DNA from: Paraburkholderia sp.
GTDB lineage: Bacteria > Pseudomonadota > Gammaproteobacteria > Burkholderiales > Burkholderiaceae
Length of the DNA stretch: 64,000 nucleotides
Direction: 5' to 3'
Assembly: GCF_024281035.1 (NCBI RefSeq)
Contig: NZ_JAMXLH010000029.1
Location: 310,001 to 374,000 of the forward strand
Positions within the stretch are counted from its first letter, which is position 1; each line of letters starts with the position of its first letter. Positions 58,314-64,000 of this stretch are shown here, one piece after another. The notes beneath the pieces were generated by a model. It did no database searches. It was not told the DNA's origin and saw only the letters and a list, made by a program, of their open reading frames with translations. The translations under genes and the position numbers were made by a program.

Positions 58314-59765
58314 TCAGTCCGCGGTATGAACGGCGATGTAGTCCTTCACCCGTTGCGCGTTCGCCGGGACGACCTCGAAGCGCTGCGGCAGCGACTCCAG
58401 CCCCGCAAACGCGGCCGGACGCTCGGCCTCCCGATCGAGCGCCTCGCGAATCGTCTCGCCGAACTTGATCGGCTGCGCCGTCTCCAGCACGATCATCGGC
58501 ACGCCCGGCTGCAGATGCTCACGCGCGACCTTCACGCCGTCAGCCGTGTGGGTGTCGATCATCGTGTGATAGCGCGCGTAGACGTCGCGGATCGTCGCGA
58601 CGCGGTCGTCGTGGCTGCTGCTGCCCGACACGAAGCCGAACTGCGCGACGCGCGCGAAGTCGCCGCTCGCCGCGAGATCGAACCCGCCCTTTTCCTCGAC
58701 GTCGCGAAAGAGTTGCGTGACGCGCGCCGGATCGCGGCCGAGCAGATCGAAGACGAAGCGCTCGAAGTTCGACGCCTTCGAGATGTCCATGCTCGGGCTG
58801 CTCGTGTGCCACGTTTCCGCCGAGCCGCGCACGCGGTAGATGCCGGTGCGGAAGAATTCGTCGAGCACGTCGTTCTCGTTGGTCGCGACGACGAGCTTTT
58901 CGATCGGCAGGCCCATCATGCGCGCAATGTGGCCCGCGCAGACGTTGCCGAAGTTGCCCGACGGCACGGTGAACGAGACGCGCTCGTCGTTGCTCTTCGT
59001 TGCGGCAAAGTAGCCCGCGAAGTAATACACAACCTGCGCGACGACGCGCGCCCAGTTGATCGAATTCACCGTGCCGATCTTGTGCTGCGCCTTGAACGCG
59101 TGATCGTTCGAGACGGCCTTCACGATGTCCTGGCAATCGTCGAACACGCCTTCCACCGCGAGGTTGAAGATGTTCGGGTCCTGCAGGCTGAACATCTGCG
59201 CGGTCTGGAATGCGCTCATCTTCTTGTGCGGCGAGAGCATGAACACGCGCACGCCCTGCTTGCCGCGCATCGCGTATTCGGCGGCACTACCCGTGTCGCC
59301 CGAGGTCGCGCCGAGAATGTTCAGCTGCTGGCCGGCCTTCGCGAGCGCGTACTCGAACAGGTTGCCGAGCAGCTGCATCGCCATGTCCTTGAACGCGAGC
59401 GTCGGACCGTTCGAGAGTTCGAGCAGCGCAAGCTGCGTGCCGTTTTCTTCGCCGAGCGCGGTGAGCGGCGTGATCCGGCTCGCGTCCTCGCCGTGGCGCA
59501 CGTTGCAGTAGGTCGCCGCCGTGTAGGTGCGGCGCGTGATGTCGCGCAGGTCGTCGGCGGGAATGTCGTCGCAGAACTTCGAGAGGGTCTCGAACGCAAG
59601 ATCCGCGTACGACAGGCCGCGCCAGCGCGCGAGTTCTTCCTTGCCGATCTGCGGATACTGCGACGGCAGGTACAGTCCGCCGTCGCGCGCAAGGCCCGCC
59701 AGCAGGATGTCGGAAAATGCGTGATGCTCGCCGGCACCCGCGCCGCGCGTCGATACGTAATTCAT
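58314..59765 (-). CDS. thrC: Threonine synthase, 483 aa
   Basis: PLP enzyme converting O-phosphohomoserine to threonine. The Schiff-base lysine is Lys126 in PTLAFKDMAMQ; MNYVSTRG and DGGLYLP start the family N-domain, and SGNFGNVCAGHIA binds phosphate. It belongs to the longer class of threonine synthases. It starts 10 bases after hom, the standard hom-thrC pair. Confidence 0.96.
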   Translation of the reverse strand: MNYVSTRGAGAGEHHAFSDILLAGLARDGGLYLPSQYPQIGKEELARWRGLSYADLAFETLSKFCDDIPADDLRDITRRTYTAATYCNVRHGEDASRITPLTALGEENGTQLALLELSNGPTLAFKDMAMQLLGNLFEYALAKAGQQLNILGATSGDTGSAAEYAMRGKQGVRVFMLSPHKKMSAFQTAQMFSLQDPNIFNLAVEGVFDDCQDIVKAVSNDHAFKAQHKIGTVNSINWARVVAQVVYYFAGYFAATKSNDERVSFTVPSGNFGNVCAGHIARMMGLPIEKLVVATNENDVLDEFFRTGIYRVRGSAETWHTSSPSMDISKASNFERFVFDLLGRDPARVTQLFRDVEEKGGFDLAASGDFARVAQFGFVSGSSSHDDRVATIRDVYARYHTMIDTHTADGVKVAREHLQPGVPMIVLETAQPIKFGETIREALDREAERPAAFAGLESLPQRFEVVPANAQRVKDYIAVHTAD

Positions 59766-59775
59766 TGGCTTGCCC

Positions 59776-61107
59776 TTAGTCCAGTCCTTCCATGCGCAGC
59801 TTCGTCACCGACGACTTCACGGTCCCGAGCTTCTCGATCTTTCCGATCGCCGCGTTCACGTTCTTTTCGACGGTGATGTGCGTGATCAGGATGATGTCCG
59901 TCTCCGCCTTGCCGTGCGCGTCGACCTGCTCCGATTCCTTTTGCAGGAGCGCGTCGATCGAAATGCCGCTGTCGGCGAGGATGCGCGTGATGTCGGCCAT
60001 CACGCCGGTCTGGTCGGCCACGCGCAGGCGCAGGTAGTAGCCGCTCGTGACTTCCTCGATCGGCAGGATCGGCGTGTTCGAAAGACGGTCGGGCTGGAAC
60101 GCGAGATGCGGCACGCGATGCCCCGGGTCGGCGGTGTGCAGGCGGGTGACGTCCACGAGATCGGCCACCACGGCCGACGCCGTCGGCTCGGCGCCCGCGC
60201 CCTTACCGTAATACAGCGTCGATCCGACCGCGTCGCCATACACGACGACGGCGTTCATCGCCCCTTCGACGTTTGCGAGCAGGCGCTTGGCCGGAATCAG
60301 CGTGGGATGCGTGCGCAGCTCGATGCCGTGGTCGGTGCGGCGCGCGATGCCGAGCAGCTTGATGCGGTAGCCGAGTTCCTCGGCGTACTTGATGTCGATG
60401 GCGTCGAGCTTGCTGATGCCCTCGACGTACGCCTTGTCGAACTGCACCGGCACGCCGAACGCGATCGCGCTCATGATCGTGGCCTTGTGCGCGGCGTCCA
60501 CGCCTTCGATGTCGAAGGTCGGATCGGCTTCGGCATAGCCCAGTTCCTGCGCGCCCTTGAGCGCCGTTGCGAAGTCCAGGCCGCGCTCGCGCATTTCCGA
60601 CAGGATGTAATTGGTCGTGCCGTTGATGATGCCCGCGATGTACTGGATGCGGTTCGCCGTGAGGCCTTCGCGCAGCGCCTTGATGATCGGGATGCCGCCC
60701 GCGACCGCCGCCTCGAACGCGACCATCACGCCCTTCGTGCTCGCGGCCTCGAAGATCTCGGTGCCGTGGACCGCCAGCAGCGCCTTGTTCGCGGTGACGA
60801 CATGCTTGCCGTTGGCGATGGCGCGCAGCACGAGATCCTTCGCGATGCCGGTGCCGCCGATCATTTCGGCCACGATGTCGATCGACGGGTCGTCGACGAC
60901 GGCATTGAAGTCGGTCGTGAGGTCCACCGTGCCGGCGGCGTCGCCGAGCTGCGCGGTGGCCTTGGCCGGGTTGCGCACGGCGACGCGCGCAACCTCGATG
61001 CCGCGGCCGGCGCGGCGTTTGATTTCTTCCTGGTTGCGGCGCAGTACCGTGAAGGTGCCGCTACCCACCGTGCCGAAGCCCAAGAGACCTACTTTGATCG
61101 GTTCCAT
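59776..61107 (-). CDS. hom: Homoserine dehydrogenase, 443 aa
   Basis: Reduces aspartate semialdehyde to homoserine, the branch point to threonine and methionine. The N-terminal NAD(P) motif GLLGFGTVGSG, VVTANKALLA with the catalytic Lys, GIINGTTNYIL, and a C-terminal ACT domain (about 355-435, VADQTGVMADITRILADSGI region) that mediates feedback control by threonine are present. It is mono-functional, not fused to aspartokinase. It is followed by thrC and preceded by alaA. Confidence 0.96.
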   Translation of the reverse strand: MEPIKVGLLGFGTVGSGTFTVLRRNQEEIKRRAGRGIEVARVAVRNPAKATAQLGDAAGTVDLTTDFNAVVDDPSIDIVAEMIGGTGIAKDLVLRAIANGKHVVTANKALLAVHGTEIFEAASTKGVMVAFEAAVAGGIPIIKALREGLTANRIQYIAGIINGTTNYILSEMRERGLDFATALKGAQELGYAEADPTFDIEGVDAAHKATIMSAIAFGVPVQFDKAYVEGISKLDAIDIKYAEELGYRIKLLGIARRTDHGIELRTHPTLIPAKRLLANVEGAMNAVVVYGDAVGSTLYYGKGAGAEPTASAVVADLVDVTRLHTADPGHRVPHLAFQPDRLSNTPILPIEEVTSGYYLRLRVADQTGVMADITRILADSGISIDALLQKESEQVDAHGKAETDIILITHITVEKNVNAAIGKIEKLGTVKSSVTKLRMEGLD

Positions 61108-61176
61108 GCCGCGTGTGTTCGTCTTTTAAGTATGTGAATGGGAATGCCGTGGCGCCCGTGGCCCTCGGGTGCTGTT

Positions 61177-62415
61177 TCAGGTGCCGTATTTTTTGCGGTA
61201 ACCGGCGAGGAACCGCTCGATGCGGTTGATCGAGTCGGTCAGGTCGTCGATGTTCGGCAGGAATACCACGCGGAAGTGGTCGGGCTGCTTCCAGTTGAAG
61301 CCGGTGCCCTGCACGAGCAGCACGCGCTCCTGAAGGAGCAGATCGAGGATGAACTGCTGGTCGTTCTCGACCGGATAGAGCTTCGGATCGAGGCGCGGGA
61401 ACATATAGAGCGCAGCTTCCGGCTTGACGCAGCTCACGCCGGGAATCGCCGTGAGCATGTTGTACGCGAGCTCGCGCTGGCGATACAGGCGCCCGCCCGG
61501 CAGGATCAGGTCGTTGATGCTCTGGTAGCCGCCGAGCGCGGTCTGGATCGCGTACTGGCCCGGCACGTTCGGGCACAGGCGCATCGAGGACAGGATGCCG
61601 AGCCCTTCGATGTAGTCCTTCGAGCGGCGGCGGTTCTCGCCCGTCATGCCCGAGATGTACATCCAGCCCGCGCGGTAGCCGCACGCGCGGTAGCTCTTCG
61701 AGAGGCTGTTGAGCGTGACCGTAATCACGTCTTCGGACAGCGCGCCGAGCGCCGTGTGGGTCTTGCCGTCGTAGATGATCTTGTCGTAGACCTCATCGGC
61801 GAAGATGATGAGGCCGTGCTCGCGCGCGAGGGCAACGAGCCCGCGCAGCAGGTCGTCCGAATAGAGCGCGCCGGTCGGGTTATTCGGGTTGATGACGACG
61901 AGCGCGCGCGTGTTGGGCGTGATCTTCGCGCGGATGTCGTCGAGATCGGGCATCCAGGCGTTCGACTCGTCGCACATGTAGTGAACCGGCGTGCCGCCGG
62001 ACAGGCTCACCGCCGCCGTCCACAGCGGATAGTCGGGCGCGGGCAGCAGCACTTCGTCGCCGTCGTTCAGCAGCGCCTGCATCGCCATCACGATCAGCTC
62101 GGACGCGCCGTTGCCGACGTAGATGTCGTCCAGCTCCACGCCCTTGACGCCCTTTTGCTGCGCGTAGTGCATGATCGCCTTGCGCGCGGCGAAGACGCCC
62201 TTCGAGTCCGAATAGCCCGACGCGCCCGGAAGATTCAGGATCATGTCCTGAATGACCTCGTCGGGTGCGTCGAAGCCGAACGGCGCGAGATTGCCGATAT
62301 TCAGCTTGATGATGCGATGGCCTTCTTCTTCGAGGCGCTTCGCATGTTCGAGCACCGGGCCGCGAATGTCGTAGCAGACATTTTGCAGCTTGTTGGATTT
62401 GAGGATCGGTTTCAC
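61177..62415 (-). CDS. alaA: Alanine-forming aminotransferase AlaA, 412 aa
   Basis: Fold-type I PLP aminotransferase closely following E. coli AlaA (YfbQ): KLQNVCYDIRGPVLEHAKRL near the start, NGASELIVMAMQALLN, PAPDYPLWTAAVSLSGG, NPNNPTGALYS, and Lys240 in NSLSKSYRACGYRAGWM. It makes alanine from pyruvate and glutamate. It lies 69 bases upstream of hom and may be co-transcribed with hom-thrC. AlaC is a paralogue and a weaker alternative. Confidence 0.93.
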   Translation of the reverse strand: MKPILKSNKLQNVCYDIRGPVLEHAKRLEEEGHRIIKLNIGNLAPFGFDAPDEVIQDMILNLPGASGYSDSKGVFAARKAIMHYAQQKGVKGVELDDIYVGNGASELIVMAMQALLNDGDEVLLPAPDYPLWTAAVSLSGGTPVHYMCDESNAWMPDLDDIRAKITPNTRALVVINPNNPTGALYSDDLLRGLVALAREHGLIIFADEVYDKIIYDGKTHTALGALSEDVITVTLNSLSKSYRACGYRAGWMYISGMTGENRRRSKDYIEGLGILSSMRLCPNVPGQYAIQTALGGYQSINDLILPGGRLYRQRELAYNMLTAIPGVSCVKPEAALYMFPRLDPKLYPVENDQQFILDLLLQERVLLVQGTGFNWKQPDHFRVVFLPNIDDLTDSINRIERFLAGYRKKYGT

Positions 62416-62984
62416 GGCGGGCAGTCAGTTAAAAGGGCTAAATTGGGCCGAACGACGGGCGAACAGTATTTGTACCGGCTATGGCGAAGACGCGCTGCGG
62501 CTTTGCGGCCGGCCGGACCGGCGCTTCAGCGGGAGAAGACACGGGGCGCGACCGGCAATGCCGGCCGCCGGCGCGCTTTGAATTCAGCATTCTGTACGTG
62601 CTGCGCTTGCTCTGTGCGCTCGTCTTGTCCCGTCCTGGGCTGCCTGGCGGTGACCTGACAGTGGCCCGAACTGAGGCTGGCCTTGTCGCGGCCGGGCCTG
62701 TTGCCGGGTGATTGCGCAGCAGGCCGTACAGCTCGTGACAGACGGCGCGCATAGCGAGGGGCGCCGCAGCAGCGGCTAAAAAGTTATAATTTAGCGGATT
62801 TCGGCCAACTTCCGCAATGCACACAAGCAATGCGCGCGACGCCGCGTCGGCCACGCGGGGCGAGCCGGAGCAACGCGGCACCGCCGCCCGCCAGCCTCTG
62901 ATAGAGGCCTGGGCACAAGCGCGGGCGCGGGCGGCCAGATCCGAACACTCGGCTCATCGAACCGCGACAACCCGGAACATCGTT
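62416..62984. other. Region between alaA and the Mth938-like gene
   Basis: Divergent promoter region of 569 bases if the Mth938-like gene starts at the TTG at 62985. The only element recognised is the -10 candidate at 62785-62790. Confidence 0.5.
62779..62796 (+). promoter_or_regulatory. Promoter candidate with inverted repeat upstream of the Mth938-like gene
   Basis: A consensus TATAAT (62785-62790) lies inside the inverted repeat CTAAA...TTTAG (extended by G and C, GCTAAA/TTTAGC). No matching -35 was recognised. Confidence 0.45.
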
Positions 62985-63359
62985 TTGAAACTACACCAGG
63001 ACTCAAGCGGCGCGCTCAATACCGTCACCGGTTACGGCGCCGACTACGTCGAAGTCAATCTCGAACGCCACGAAGGCAGCATCATCGTCTTTCCCGACTC
63101 ACCGGTCGTTCCCTGGCCCGTGAATGCGTTCGACGCCCTGACCCCCGAACTCTTCGAAATGCTGCTCGCCCTCGACCCCGAGGTCGTCCTGTTCGGCAGC
63201 GGCGAGCGGCTGCGCTTTCCGCATCCGCGCATAACCGCGGCGCTGGCCGCGCACCGGATCGGCGTCGATGCGATGGACCTCAAGGCCGCGTGCCGCACCT
63301 ACAACATCCTGATGGCAGAGGGCCGCAGGGTGGCCGCCGCGCTGCTCATCGAACGCTGA
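62985..63359 (+). CDS. Mth938-like (DUF498) domain protein, 124 aa
   Basis: The body starts MKLHQDSSGALNTVTGYG, the usual N-terminus of Xcc1710-like proteins, whose typical length is near 125 residues; the first codon is then TTG at 62985, with GGAA about nine bases upstream. An in-frame ATG at 62817 would add 56 Ala/Arg-rich residues of no family character. EVVLFGSGERLRFPHP and the conserved VDAMDLKAACRTYNIL are present. It is a small soluble alpha/beta protein of unknown role. Confidence 0.83.
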   Translation: MKLHQDSSGALNTVTGYGADYVEVNLERHEGSIIVFPDSPVVPWPVNAFDALTPELFEMLLALDPEVVLFGSGERLRFPHPRITAALAAHRIGVDAMDLKAACRTYNILMAEGRRVAAALLIER

Positions 63360-63386
63360 TCGAACACTGATCCAGCTCGCCAGTTA

Positions 63387-63406
63387 ATCGCGCCTTAAGG
63401 CGCGAT
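63387..63406. terminator. Perfect 20-base palindrome after the Mth938-like gene
   Basis: ATCGCGCCTTAAGGCGCGAT is fully self-complementary. There is no U-tract, so it may be a terminator aided by Rho or a protein-binding site; a TACACT element follows five bases later. Confidence 0.5.
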
Positions 63407-63455
63407 GACGTACACTTGCGCGCCGTATCGAACCCCGAACGCAATAACAGGCTGG

Positions 63456-63522
63456 AACCGATGAACGAAACGCTTTCGAGGCCCCCGCAACCGATGAACG
63501 AGACGCTGTCGAGGCCCCCGCT
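63456..63522. repeat. 33-base tandem duplication carrying the start codon
   Basis: AACCGATGAACGA... is repeated after 33 bases with only a few silent or conservative changes, giving two copies of an 11-residue peptide and two ATG codons in frame at the start of the glycosyltransferase. Confidence 0.85.
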
Positions 63523-64000
63523 CAACCGCGCTGCGATCCTGCTCCTGATTGTTGCGCTCGCCCTGATCTGGTTCGTGCCGCTCGGCTGGCGCCATCTGCT
63601 GCCGAGCGACGAAGGCCGTTACGCCGAAATGGCGCGCGAGATGCTCGCGAGCGGCGACTGGATCACACCGCGCTACAACGCCTACAAATACTTCGAAAAG
63701 CCGCCGCTGCAAACCTGGGCCAATGCGCTCACGTTCGCGTGGTTCGGCATCGGCGAGTGGCAGGCGCGGCTCTATACCGCGCTCACCGGTTTCGCAGGCG
63801 TGCTGCTGATCGGCTTCACGGGCGCGCGCGTGTTCAACGCGGCGACCGGCTTCTTCGCGGCTCTCGTGCTGGCGACCGCGCCGTACTGGAACCTGATGGG
63901 CCACTTCAACACGCTCGACATGGGCCTGTCGTTCTGGATGGCACTGACGTTGTGCGCGCTGCTGCTCGCGCAACGCCCCAATCTACGGCCCTCGTGCGTG
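63461..64000 (+). CDS. GT-C (ArnT-like, GT39/GT83) glycosyltransferase, N-terminal part
   Basis: The open frame runs through the right edge (180 residues visible). After an N-terminal 11-residue duplication (MNETLSRPPQP then MNETLSRPPLN) comes a first membrane segment (ILLLIVALALIWFVPLG) and the periplasmic loop with DEGRYAEMAREMLASGDW, the catalytic DE pair of the ArnT/PMT group. Further hydrophobic helices follow. It should transfer a sugar from undecaprenyl phosphate. Two start codons are available because the duplicated unit contains an ATG (63461 and 63494); neither has a strong ribosome site. Confidence 0.82.
   Translation, partial: MNETLSRPPQPMNETLSRPPLNRAAILLLIVALALIWFVPLGWRHLLPSDEGRYAEMAREMLASGDWITPRYNAYKYFEKPPLQTWANALTFAWFGIGEWQARLYTALTGFAGVLLIGFTGARVFNAATGFFAALVLATAPYWNLMGHFNTLDMGLSFWMALTLCALLLAQRPNLRPSCV

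Overview
The window looks like core chromosome from a high-GC betaproteobacterium of the Burkholderiaceae (Burkholderia, Paraburkholderia or Caballeronia type). The basis is a dense GC-rich gene layout, a class I polyhydroxyalkanoate (PHA) cluster phaC-phaA-phaB-phaR with a BktB thiolase close by, the order surE-pcm-nlpD-rpoS, an SRP RNA gene next to dnaX-ebfC-recR, trxA followed by rho, and a divergent nsrR/truncated-globin pair. I annotate 54 protein genes (one cut by the right edge) and one RNA gene. There is no insertion sequence, prophage, CRISPR array, tRNA or rRNA that I can support.

Layout. 0.2-9.1 kb: a hypothetical gene, an AsmA-like protein, a FetAB-type ABC system, a secreted protein, a dehydrogenase divergent from a LysR regulator, and a stand-alone LigD-type polymerase domain. 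9.1-11.1 kb: a less GC-rich stretch with an anchored hypothetical protein and a secreted serine hydrolase; this is the most accessory-looking part of the window. 11.2-17.6 kb: serB, convergent with a minus-strand run rimO-kdgK-bktB-hypothetical-metC. 18.1-23.0 kb: the PHA cluster. 23.4-34.4 kb: pgeF/rluD, bamD, rlmD, a small lipoprotein, two nuclease-fold genes, and surE-pcm-nlpD-rpoS. 34.6-43.2 kb: quinone oxidoreductase, CoA transferase, dnaX-ebfC-recR, ffs, trxA, rho. 43.3-51.9 kb: merR-MFS exporter, mtfA, rpmE2, a GT-C glycosyltransferase, a MATE exporter, a ComEA-like protein, yidB. 52.0-64.0 kb: clpB with a heat-shock-type promoter, nsrR/globin, moeA-moaD-moaE, alaA, hom-thrC, an Mth938-like protein, and the start of a second GT-C glycosyltransferase.

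How the genes fit together. Thiolases PhaA and BktB supply C4 and C5 ketoacyl-CoA, PhaB reduces them, PhaC polymerises them and PhaR represses. SerB, MetC, ThrC, Hom and AlaA are amino-acid enzymes. BamD, NlpD, PgeF and AsmA serve the envelope. RpoS, ClpB, SurE, Pcm, NsrR and the globin are stress functions. RimO, RluD and RlmD modify the ribosome.

No clearly new multi-gene system is visible. The best candidates for follow-up are the two-gene secreted hydrolase cassette (9.5-11.1 kb), the isolated LigD polymerase domain, the nsrR/globin intergene, and several compact regulatory palindromes (phaC, merR, rho leader). All calls were read by eye, with no database search; promoters and starts not fixed by a ribosome binding site are the least certain items.
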